This document shows, piece after piece, positions 1 through 7,093 of a DNA stretch of 39,784 bases. The stretch's first letter is position 1, and every line of letters starts with the position of its first letter. This DNA comes from an uncultured Sutterella sp. (GTDB taxonomy: Bacteria; Pseudomonadota; Gammaproteobacteria; Burkholderiales; Burkholderiaceae_F): contig CAMAHM010000005.1 in assembly GCA_945834535.1 (NCBI GenBank), positions 1 through 39,784 of the forward strand. The letters are read 5' to 3'. The notes beneath the pieces were generated by a model, which had not been told where the DNA came from, ran no database searches, and worked only from the letters and a program-made list of their open reading frames with translations. The translations under genes and the position numbers were made by a program.

Positions 1-5
1 TGACC

Positions 6-38
6 GTGTCAACGGGAAACGGGACACTCTTTTTTTTT
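6..38 (+). terminator. Possible rho-independent terminator of an upstream gene
   Basis: A 5-bp stem (GTGTC at 6-10 with GACAC at 23-27) is followed at once by a run of T residues ending at 38. The stem is short and the loop is 12 nt, so it is weak, but the long T run is typical of intrinsic terminators. It would close a plus-strand gene lying outside the window. Confidence 0.4.
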
Positions 39-157
39 GTGGACAAGCCAACACGCAGAGACGAGCGCGAATGCCTAGAATAGCTGCACAAACTGCGGTC
101 AACCGTGTTCCTGCCGAGTGGCGCGGACACGCTGTAGCGCAATGCAAAGGGTAATTT

Positions 158-817
158 ATGAGCTTTACCAAGCTGACGGACAAAATTTATTTTGTAAGCG
201 GCATTGATACGGATGCGGGCAAAACCGTGGTGACCGGTTGGATGGCACGCGAGCTGATGCGTACCGGGCGTCGTGTGGCAACGCTTAAGCTTGTGCAGAC
301 GGGCGCCAAAGGTACCTCACCCGATATTACCGTGCATCGGCGCATCATGCAGTGCTCGCTCCCCGAAGACGATGACGGTACAACGGCTCCGGAAATCTAC
401 ACCTACCCGGCTTCGCCCCATCTGGCGGCCGAAATCGACAAGCGGCCGATTAATTTTGCGCACATCGAGGAGGCGGTGCAGACCCTTGCCAAGGCCTATG
501 ACGTGTTGCTCATTGAGGGTGCAGGGGGCCTCATGGTGCCGCTCACGCGCCATCTTTCGACGATTGATTACGTCAAGGTGGCCGGCTGGCCCGTGCTTTT
601 TGTCGGTTCGGGCAAGCTCGGAGCCATAAATCACGCTGTCTTGTCGCTCGAAGCTCTTGAGCGTCGTCGCATGCCGCTTGCTGCTTTTGTTTGGAACCGT
701 TGGTTCGACGGTGCCGATCCGCTGATTGCCGCGGACGGCCGCGACTATCTTAAGACCTATGTTGCCAAACACGCGCCTCAGGCTTTGTGGTTCGACTGTC
801 CGGTGATGGACCTTTGA
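158..817 (+). CDS. bioD: Dethiobiotin synthetase BioD
   Basis: ATP-dependent dethiobiotin synthetase (219 aa) of the biotin pathway: it closes the ureido ring of 7,8-diaminopelargonate with CO2 in the cytoplasm. The P-loop appears as GIDTDAGKT near residue 15 (usual form GTDTxVGKT), followed by the substrate-binding lysine in LKLVQTG (usually KPVxTG) and the EGAGG motif in the middle. Length is normal for the family. The ATG has an AAAGGG Shine-Dalgarno sequence just upstream. No other bio genes are in the window, so it stands alone and converges with mtnN. The motif variants (GIDTDAGKT, EGAGGLMVPLT, and the TIDYV segment) resemble, from memory, the Bacteroidetes form rather than the enterobacterial one; that origin is an inference. 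Confidence 0.92.
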   Translation: MSFTKLTDKIYFVSGIDTDAGKTVVTGWMARELMRTGRRVATLKLVQTGAKGTSPDITVHRRIMQCSLPEDDDGTTAPEIYTYPASPHLAAEIDKRPINFAHIEEAVQTLAKAYDVLLIEGAGGLMVPLTRHLSTIDYVKVAGWPVLFVGSGKLGAINHAVLSLEALERRRMPLAAFVWNRWFDGADPLIAADGRDYLKTYVAKHAPQALWFDCPVMDL

Positions 818-821
818 CTCG

Positions 822-876
822 GGCTGATCTGACAAATAAGGCGTCGGATCAGCCAAAAATGGGCAGAACCGACGCC
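822..876. terminator. Two overlapping hairpins between convergent bioD and mtnN
   Basis: GGCTGATC (822-829) pairs with GATCAGCC (847-854), and GGCGTCGG (840-847) pairs with CCGACGCC (869-876). The two 8-bp stems share base 847 and enclose each other's arms, so they cannot form together. Read on the minus strand, the second stem is followed by TTATTTGT, which suits termination of the luxS-mtnN transcript. The plus-strand tail is poor in T. A shared terminator for the converging genes is the likely role. Confidence 0.45.
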
Positions 877-898
877 TTTGACGGGCGCGAGGAATGCG

Positions 899-1582
899 TT
901 AGGCGGCAAGCCAGCGCAGGGCGATGTCCGAAGACGTTGCTGCGGCCTTTTTCACGAAACTCGCGTAGTCGATCTGCGCTTCGCCGCTTGCCTCATCGCT
1001 GATCACGCGAATAACGGCAAAGGGGACGCGGTTGACGTAGCAGACGTGGGCAATGGCACCCGCTTCCATTTCCACGGCAACGGCGCCGAAGGTGTCGGAA
1101 ATCCAGCGGCGACGCTCCATGGTGTGCACGAATTGATCGCCTGTCGCCACGGGGCCGAGCCGATGGTTGACGCCCGCCTCACGGCAGACGCGGTCGAGCG
1201 CTTGGACCATCGTCTGGTCCGCGGGCAGTTCGACGACGTTGATGCCCGACAAAAGACCGTAGGGATCCCCGAGAGGGGAGGTGTCCATATCGTGCTGCAC
1301 GCAGGCCGTAGCAATAGCAACATCGCCGATGTGCAGTTCGCTGGTGAGAGTTCCCGCAACGCCCGAATTGACGATGCACTCAACCCCGAATTTGAGGATC
1401 ATGGTTTGCGCGCAAAGAGCTGCAAACACTTTGCCGATGCCGCACTTGGCGAGCACAACCTCGCGGCCGCGGATGCGGCCGCAGTAAAAATCAATGCCGG
1501 AAACGGTTTCAACGCGGGTGTCCTGCATCTGATCGCGCAGATGTGCGATCTCGACTTCCATGGCTCCGATGATGCCGATCAT
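899..1582 (-). CDS. mtnN: 5'-methylthioadenosine/S-adenosylhomocysteine nucleosidase
   Basis: MTA/SAH nucleosidase (227 aa). It hydrolyses S-adenosylhomocysteine to S-ribosylhomocysteine plus adenine, and MTA to methylthioribose plus adenine. The N-terminus GIIGAMEVE supplies the conserved Glu11 (E. coli Glu12), VEMEAG at 170-175 gives the Met172/Glu173 substrate contacts, and VISD holds the catalytic Asp196 (E. coli Asp197). Full length for the family. It starts 3 nt after the luxS stop, so it is the last gene of a PRTase-luxS-mtnN operon: its product feeds LuxS and its released adenine could be recycled by the first gene. Sequence around VQHDMDTSPLGDP resembles, from memory, the Clostridia form more than the proteobacterial one. 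Confidence 0.93.
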   Translation of the reverse strand: MIGIIGAMEVEIAHLRDQMQDTRVETVSGIDFYCGRIRGREVVLAKCGIGKVFAALCAQTMILKFGVECIVNSGVAGTLTSELHIGDVAIATACVQHDMDTSPLGDPYGLLSGINVVELPADQTMVQALDRVCREAGVNHRLGPVATGDQFVHTMERRRWISDTFGAVAVEMEAGAIAHVCYVNRVPFAVIRVISDEASGEAQIDYASFVKKAAATSSDIALRWLAA

Positions 1583-1585
1583 TTG

Positions 1586-2044
1586 TTATTCCTTGTACTT
1601 GAAATCAGGCGTTCCGATCTCTTCGAGAACCGTCAGATAACGGCGGCATTCCTTCTTGGCCGCATCAATGTCGAGGCACTTGTAGTTGCCGCATTCGACG
1701 GCCGAAGCGCCGAAGACGGGGCCATCGTGCTCGATCGTTTGCCTCAGACACGTTTTGAGCGTCGAAAGCACCCGCAGGTTGTCGGCATTGCGCACGAGAA
1801 GATAAAAGCCCGTCTGGCACCCCATGGGGCCGAAATAGATCACGTCGTCGGCCATGTCGGAATTGCGAATGAGCGTGGCGATCATGTGCTCGACCGAATG
1901 CATGGTCACAAGATCCATGTAGTCCCCCGCATTGGGGCGACGCGTGCGCAGGTCGTAGGTCGTGATGTCTCCGTCGACGCGCGAGACATAAATCCCGGGC
2001 ATCAGAACGTCGTGATTGATTCGGAAACTTTGAATTTTCTGCAT
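1586..2044 (-). CDS. luxS: S-ribosylhomocysteine lyase LuxS (AI-2 synthesis)
   Basis: LuxS (152 aa) cleaves S-ribosylhomocysteine to homocysteine and 4,5-dihydroxy-2,3-pentanedione, the precursor of autoinducer-2. The metal-binding HSVEH motif gives His49, Glu52 and His53; GPMGCQTGFY contains the catalytic Cys76; ECGNY contains Cys118, the third metal ligand. These are all the known active-site residues, so the enzyme should work. It begins 11 nt after the PRTase gene and ends 3 nt before mtnN, placing the two activated-methyl-cycle enzymes in one transcript. The N-terminus (KIQSFRINHDVLMPGIYVSR) resembles Firmicutes LuxS proteins more than the E. coli type, which suggests lateral acquisition (inference). 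Confidence 0.95.
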   Translation of the reverse strand: MQKIQSFRINHDVLMPGIYVSRVDGDITTYDLRTRRPNAGDYMDLVTMHSVEHMIATLIRNSDMADDVIYFGPMGCQTGFYLLVRNADNLRVLSTLKTCLRQTIEHDGPVFGASAVECGNYKCLDIDAAKKECRRYLTVLEEIGTPDFKYKE

Positions 2045-2055
2045 TGTTTTTCGTG

Positions 2056-2610
2056 TCAGCTCAAGGGGTGAGCGTTTTTGTCAAAAAGGGGAAGCGGCTC
2101 AAGGTAGATGATGTCGTCGCGCTGCGCCGCATCGCCTTCGGCGAGCACGGCCGCACGGCCGCAGATCTGGGCACCGGCTTTGAGGGCCAGAGATTCAAGA
2201 GCTTCAAGGGATTTGCCGGTGCTGATGACATCATCGATGATGAGCACGCGCTTGCCCTTCATCATCTCGGCGTCTTTTTCGGTGAGAAAGAGCTGCTGCA
2301 CGCCGGCCGTGGTGATGGACTGCACATCGACGCAAATAGCCTTGCCCATGTAGAGCTTCATCTTCTTGCGGGCCACAATATAGTGTTCGGCGCCCGCCTG
2401 ACGGGCCATTTCATGCGCAAGAGGAATCCCCTTGGCTTCAGCGGTCAGAATGTAGTCGTAGGCAGGCACGCGCTCGAGCAGAGCGCGGGCGCAGGCGACG
2501 GTGAGCTCCTGGTCTCCGAGGAGAATGAAGGCGGCAATTTGAAGATCGTCGGAGATGGGAAAAAGTGTCAGATTGCGTTTGACTCCGGCGACTTGAAGCG
2601 GATAGTGCAT
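2056..2610 (-). CDS. Phosphoribosyltransferase, adenine phosphoribosyltransferase-like
   Basis: Type I phosphoribosyltransferase (184 aa), related to Apt/Xpt, which joins a purine base to PRPP. The PRPP loop is VLIIDDVISTGKS near residue 130, and LTAEAKGIPLAHEMARQ is the upstream PRPP/pyrophosphate loop region typical of Apt-like proteins. I chose the ATG at 2610 because a GGAG sits 5 nt upstream and the family consensus begins there; a longer frame reaches 2670 without a good ribosome site. First gene of the operon with luxS (11-nt gap) and mtnN. Since MtnN releases adenine, salvage of that adenine to AMP is the simplest role; the exact base is not shown by the sequence. Confidence 0.82.
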   Translation of the reverse strand: MHYPLQVAGVKRNLTLFPISDDLQIAAFILLGDQELTVACARALLERVPAYDYILTAEAKGIPLAHEMARQAGAEHYIVARKKMKLYMGKAICVDVQSITTAGVQQLFLTEKDAEMMKGKRVLIIDDVISTGKSLEALESLALKAGAQICGRAAVLAEGDAAQRDDIIYLEPLPLFDKNAHPLS

Positions 2611-2964
2611 GGTGGCTCCAGAGAGCATGCACTGCCGTGCACGCTCCGATTGTGGACCGTTCAGACACAAGCCCGGCGGGCTTGGCTTCGGACGAGGGGC
2701 ATTTTAGCGGTCCGCGGACAAACAGAGGCTTTTTGCACTGCACGGCCCCCGACGTTTAGAAACGCAAAAAGGTTGCTTTCAAGCCCGGGCAAACAGAGAC
2801 TCCTTTGTCAATGCCACCGCCGATTGTGATCGAGTTCAATCGGGTCTCCAGTTGTTTGCTGCGGGCCATTCCTACCTGAAGTGTCAGACGTTAAAATCAA
2901 AAAGTTTCCTTCTTCAGCTGAGCACAGTAAGGGGAAACAGTTACTTCTCAGAAAGGAAGCAGAC
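2611..2964. other. Divergent intergenic region, no gene seen
   Basis: This 354-bp stretch separates the minus-strand PRTase operon from the plus-strand kinase-like gene, so it should hold both promoters. I could not identify a convincing -35/-10 pair or operator. A GTG-started extension of the downstream frame begins at 2881, but the strong AAGGAAG at 2953-2959 points to the ATG at 2965. Confidence 0.5.
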
Positions 2965-5900
2965 ATGTCCAATGATTTAGTCGGTTCGACGACTTACGCC
3001 GCCCTCAATAAGCAGATGATCAATGCCGACATGCACATCGGTGATACGGCTGCGGAAGTTGAAAGTGCTTATCAGGCAGGTAAAAGTTCGCTCACCAAGA
3101 AGATCATTCTTTCGATTTTGTCCGTGCTGACGGGGGTTGTCGGCATTGGTTGGGCCATTGCCCACGCGGTGCGCGAACACAATCACGAAAAGGCCATCGG
3201 GCGCCTGACGCAGGGCACGCGCAACTTTTACGACGCCCTTAAGGAACTCAAGCAAAGCGACGGGCGCGACGAGTTTGATCGTGAAGTCGAAATGTGCGGC
3301 GAGAAGGTGCGGATTGTGCGCAACGCCGGCGAGACAAACGCCCGCATTCGCTTCGAGGACGGTGAGGAGCAGGAAATCAAGAATCTCGATACCGTGCTCT
3401 ATCAGATCGAACGCGACGTTATGAAGCATTCGGAGGTCTTCCCGCGCGAATTTGTAGTGGACATCCTGAACCAGTACCGCGACACGATTGCAGCCGGTCC
3501 CACGACGCGTGACGGCCTTTGGCAGGACATCAATCAGGTGCATGCGCAGGCCAATCGGTACATTGAGGAAGGTACGCTCGGAACAAACCTATTTAAGCTT
3601 CAGGCCTCGGCCGGGGCACTGAGCGAAAGTCGTCAGGCTCCCCTCACCGTGGCCAAGAACCGCGCCTCGGAACTTTTGAGCGACCTCTTCTCGACACGGC
3701 TCAACATGTCGCCCGACGAGGTGAAATACATTGATCTCGGGTTGGGCATTCAGCTTGCCGACAATGTGATGGCAGGCACGCTCACAACGCCCGAGGCCGT
3801 GCGCGCCTTTGTCAACCGCAATGCCGCCGGATCGCACTTTACGACCATTGAAAGCGCGAAGGTCTTCGGTCAGTTTGAACAGGCAGAGGCGGCTGAGAAA
3901 AAGCACGAAGCGCAACGCGGTGAGCAGCCGCCGGCCACTTCGAGCGTCTCCTTTAAGGAAGGTTACTACCAGCCCAAACCCAACCCCGCTCTGCCCGTCG
4001 GCAAGGAAAAGGAAGTCCACGACTTTGTCGCCGACATGATTGCGAGCAACTACGCCGTTTCGCATGATACGAGCCACAAGGCCAACGCCATGCTTGACAA
4101 GGACGGCAAGGTGGCAGCAAGCGGTGAGCGTTTGCGCAATCTTTTCGCAGCCAACAAGCAGATTGTGGGCGAACTGATGGCCAACCGTGCTGCTGTTCTG
4201 GCAGGTGCAACCGACCAGTCGCTCCTCGCCACCGTCGATCCCGGCATCAGGGCCGAACTCGAAAAGCAGCTCGACGCACTCAACGAGCGCTTTGAAGCGA
4301 TGCACGCCAAAGACATCGCTGCACGCGAAGAGTTGATCAATGAAATCAAGGAAGCCGAGCAGCCCGATTCCGGAGTGAGCAAGATCCGACTGCAGTCGCT
4401 CAAAAACCGTCTTTCGTCTCTGGAAGATCGCATCAATGATCCGGTGGCCGGTCGCCGAGCCTACGTTGATTTGGCCCTTGTCGATGTCGGAAGAAGCGAA
4501 GCCAAGATCGAGCGTATCTTCGGGACCCGCAATATTGACGAGATTACCGACACCGACCTCGATCAGATGGGCGCTTCCGAAGCCGGCAAGCAGAACGACG
4601 ATCTTCAGGAGATGCTCAAGGCCAAGCACGAGAAGGACCCCGATAATTATGCGGGAATTTACATGTCCGAAATCCGAGACGAACTGGTTCTCGGTGCGGA
4701 CTCGTTTGCAGACTGCGAAAAGAAAATCGACGAGGGTGTTCGCAAGGGCTGCGAGCAGCTGCAGGCGCAGGTGAACGCCCTCATTGAAGGGGTCTTTCCC
4801 GAACAGGCTCCCGTGCCGACAATGACGGTCGGCGACATCCAGAACGCCACGTTTAAAGATATCATCGGCAACGCCGCCCAGGACGGTCAGATGCAGCTCG
4901 TCAAGACCGCGCTGCAACACTATTTTGCCGACATGCCCGATATGGATAAGCGTGCCATGGTGGCTGCGGGAACGCGATTCGGCAAAGCCGGTATTTCGCG
5001 GGGCGCGCAGCTCGGCGCTATTTTGAAGGGGGCAGGTCCCGTGATGCAAAAGATGCTTCAGGGCCTTGATCCGTCGATGTTCTCCGATCCGGACTTCAAA
5101 CTTGCGCTCGGAGACATGAAGGACAAGCTTGCCCCCATCTCGCAGCGTGCGGTGCAGGCGTATCTCTACGACATCGTCAGACAGTCCAACGGCTCGATCA
5201 CAGGGATCGAAGTTGAAAAGGCTCTCGGTGCAGCCAGCGTGGCGCAGGCCTTGAAGTGCAAAATTCACAACGCCGACGGAACGACGGTCGACTGTGTGGT
5301 CAAGATTCTTCGTCCTGAAGCCGCCCAACGCGCCCGCCGTGAAGAGGCGGTGTTTCAGGCTGCGGCCCGAGAGGTCGGCAACGGCATGGAAAAAACGTTT
5401 GCCGGGCAGTTTGCCTCGATCATGGAGGAACTTGATCTGCGCACCGAAGCCGAGAACGTTAAGCTCGGCAATCAGGTCTATGACTTCAGAAAGAGCACTT
5501 ACGGGGATGAGGGCAAGCTTGTCACAAAGCTCCACTACTCCTCCTTTAACAACGTGCATGCCATGAAGCTTGTCGATGGGATTGAGCCGTCGACCAATGT
5601 CATGGTGCTCGAACAGGTGCCTGGGACAACGTTGGAAAACTATTTGAAGGACACCGGCGAGGAAAGCCAGCGCATTGCCCAAGAGACAAAGGCGCAAATT
5701 GCCTCACGCGGCCCTGAAAACGCTCCGATGCTCGCGCTTGAAGGGGCCGACAAGCTCACGAATCTGTACAACGACGCCAAGGCCAAGTACGACGCGTTAG
5801 TCAATCTTTCCTACATGTGGACCAACGAGGGGCTCTTTGCCGACGGCTTTTATCACGGCGATGTCCACAAAGGAAACGTGATGGTCGATGTGGGCTGGAA

Positions 5901-6609
5901 GCCCGATGCCGATCCTGCCAATCCCTACAAGGGCATTACCCTGATTGACTTTGGCAATGCCTCGCACCTCAATAACGAGCAGAAAACGAATGTCGTGCGT
6001 GTTGTTGCTGGCACTGCGGTGGGAGATGCCGAGCTTTTTGCCAAGGGATTCAGAGCGATGCTGAGCGAAGAAAGTCGAGCGGCGTTCGACGCAGCAGGGC
6101 AGTTCCTCAAAGATAAGCTCGCGGCCATTTTTGCCAAGGGGACCGTCAACGACACGGCATCACGACTGGCGGCTGCTCTCAAACTGATGCAGCGTGAGCA
6201 TCAGATTGAGGTTCCGGGGGAAATTCACAACTTCCTTGAAAGTCAGCGCCGTCTGCAGGTTGCCCTTGACGAAGCCGGTGCCACGGTCAAGGCGATTGCC
6301 GCCGAGCGCGAGGCGCTGGTCAAGCCCTATCTGGATCAGCTTGCCCCCGACGACAAGACGCGCATGGAGACTGCCGTCAAAGATGCCGCCAAGTATGAAA
6401 AGAATAAGAAGACCATGGTGCAGTGTCTGACCGATGTCGTCAAGCAGAACGTCTGCGCTGCGCTCAATTCGATCGGACTGAAAGCCGGAGCGGAGTGCTT
6501 CCAGAAAATCGAGGCCGAGCTCAATCCCAAGAATGCTCAGCCGAGCGCCGAAAATGAAGCGGATTCGCAGATCCCTCTGTCCATGAATCCTGCGGCGTTG
6601 TCGGCATAG
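2965..6609 (+). CDS. Giant membrane-anchored protein with UbiB/ABC1-type atypical kinase domain
   Basis: A 1214-residue protein; no named family known to me has this architecture. Residues 47-66 form one hydrophobic helix with no signal-peptide cleavage site. Residues about 80-680 are mostly charged, helical and coiled-coil-like, broken by a Pro-rich linker. Residues about 685-1020 match the UbiB/ABC1/ADCK atypical kinase fold: a degenerate KxGQ extension (KMLQ, 696-699), an Ala-rich loop AASVAQ (756-761), the ATP lysine in VVKILRP (Lys780), ELDLRTEAEN (822-831), catalytic YHGDVHKGNV (Asp966, Asn971) and DFG (995-997). About 190 helical residues follow. Start chosen at 2965 from the AAGGAAG 5 nt upstream. 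It stands alone, with no ubiquinone or secretion genes nearby. UbiB proteins are about 540 aa and act in quinone synthesis; here the extra 700 residues suggest another role, perhaps an anchored or delivered kinase/ATPase. Function unknown. Confidence 0.85.
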   Translation: MSNDLVGSTTYAALNKQMINADMHIGDTAAEVESAYQAGKSSLTKKIILSILSVLTGVVGIGWAIAHAVREHNHEKAIGRLTQGTRNFYDALKELKQSDGRDEFDREVEMCGEKVRIVRNAGETNARIRFEDGEEQEIKNLDTVLYQIERDVMKHSEVFPREFVVDILNQYRDTIAAGPTTRDGLWQDINQVHAQANRYIEEGTLGTNLFKLQASAGALSESRQAPLTVAKNRASELLSDLFSTRLNMSPDEVKYIDLGLGIQLADNVMAGTLTTPEAVRAFVNRNAAGSHFTTIESAKVFGQFEQAEAAEKKHEAQRGEQPPATSSVSFKEGYYQPKPNPALPVGKEKEVHDFVADMIASNYAVSHDTSHKANAMLDKDGKVAASGERLRNLFAANKQIVGELMANRAAVLAGATDQSLLATVDPGIRAELEKQLDALNERFEAMHAKDIAAREELINEIKEAEQPDSGVSKIRLQSLKNRLSSLEDRINDPVAGRRAYVDLALVDVGRSEAKIERIFGTRNIDEITDTDLDQMGASEAGKQNDDLQEMLKAKHEKDPDNYAGIYMSEIRDELVLGADSFADCEKKIDEGVRKGCEQLQAQVNALIEGVFPEQAPVPTMTVGDIQNATFKDIIGNAAQDGQMQLVKTALQHYFADMPDMDKRAMVAAGTRFGKAGISRGAQLGAILKGAGPVMQKMLQGLDPSMFSDPDFKLALGDMKDKLAPISQRAVQAYLYDIVRQSNGSITGIEVEKALGAASVAQALKCKIHNADGTTVDCVVKILRPEAAQRARREEAVFQAAAREVGNGMEKTFAGQFASIMEELDLRTEAENVKLGNQVYDFRKSTYGDEGKLVTKLHYSSFNNVHAMKLVDGIEPSTNVMVLEQVPGTTLENYLKDTGEESQRIAQETKAQIASRGPENAPMLALEGADKLTNLYNDAKAKYDALVNLSYMWTNEGLFADGFYHGDVHKGNVMVDVGWKPDADPANPYKGITLIDFGNASHLNNEQKTNVVRVVAGTAVGDAELFAKGFRAMLSEESRAAFDAAGQFLKDKLAAIFAKGTVNDTASRLAAALKLMQREHQIEVPGEIHNFLESQRRLQVALDEAGATVKAIAAEREALVKPYLDQLAPDDKTRMETAVKDAAKYEKNKKTMVQCLTDVVKQNVCAALNSIGLKAGAECFQKIEAELNPKNAQPSAENEADSQIPLSMNPAALSA

Positions 6610-6674
6610 TTCGCTGGGGCTGACACAGTAGTGTGATGTCGGGCTGTGTCGGCATCGGCTCCGAAGCCAAATAA

Positions 6675-6723
6675 AGGCAAAAAATCGAGGGCGTTGTCCG
6701 TTGCATCAGACAACGCCCTCGAT
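6675..6723 (-). terminator. Strong intrinsic terminator of the cytochrome/flavoprotein operon
   Basis: A perfect 15-bp inverted repeat (6684-6698 with 6709-6723, 10-nt loop) is followed on the minus strand by TTTTTGCCTTTATTT. It lies just downstream of the minus-strand cytochrome gene. In the plus direction there is no T tail, so it mainly ends the minus-strand operon, though the stem may also protect the 3' end of the kinase-like transcript. Confidence 0.85.
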
Positions 6724-6745
6724 CACAGGAGCATGGGGGAGGGGA

Positions 6746-7075
6746 TTACTTGGCCGCCTTCTCCTTCACTTTGAACTGGTGGCAGCTGTTGCACATCAGT
6801 TCGGGCTTGGCCTTGTCGGCCTTGTGGCAGTCTTCGCAGTTGACCTGACCCATATGGTTGAAGTGCGGGTTGGGTTCGAGCTTGGCGGTTTTCTTGGCCA
6901 GAGCGTCGTACGTGCCGTGGCACTTCATGCACTGGTTCTTCGTGACAAAGCCGTTCTGGCTCTTGGGCCACATACCGCCGTGCTTGGCGGCAAGGGTCTT
7001 GTCGGCGGCAAAACCCGTCGAGCAGGCAAGGGCGGCGGCAAGCGTCAGGGCCACGGAAACAATCGTCTTTTTCAT
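6746..7075 (-). CDS. Periplasmic c-type cytochrome with three heme sites (FccA cytochrome-domain type)
   Basis: A 109-residue exported multiheme cytochrome. A Sec signal peptide (residues 1-23, MKKTIVSVAL start, cut after GFA) is followed by three CXXCH heme c sites: CMKCH (49-53), CEDCH (80-84) and CNSCH (95-99), plus His71 and His74 as likely axial ligands. The pattern matches the tetraheme cytochrome domain of Shewanella FccA, but the first heme motif is absent. I chose the ATG at 7075, with GGAG nine bases upstream, over the one at 7090. The preceding flavoprotein gene ends 18 nt upstream, so the pair should be co-expressed and the cytochrome should pass electrons from a membrane quinol dehydrogenase, not encoded here, to the flavoprotein in the periplasm. 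Confidence 0.88.
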   Translation of the reverse strand: MKKTIVSVALTLAAALACSTGFAADKTLAAKHGGMWPKSQNGFVTKNQCMKCHGTYDALAKKTAKLEPNPHFNHMGQVNCEDCHKADKAKPELMCNSCHQFKVKEKAAK

Positions 7076-7093
7076 TTCAAATTTCTCCATCCG

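Noticed and set aside
878..2071. Long plus-strand frame (397 codons) opposite mtnN and luxS
   Set aside because: It is the antisense of three genes with full catalytic motifs; the translation has no recognisable domain and is typical of shadow frames in GC-rich DNA. The same holds for the long frames opposite the kinase-like gene, flavoprotein, frdA and aspA.
2881..2964. GTG-started extension of the kinase-like gene
   Set aside because: The ATG at 2965 has a strong AAGGAAG site at good spacing; the extension has none.
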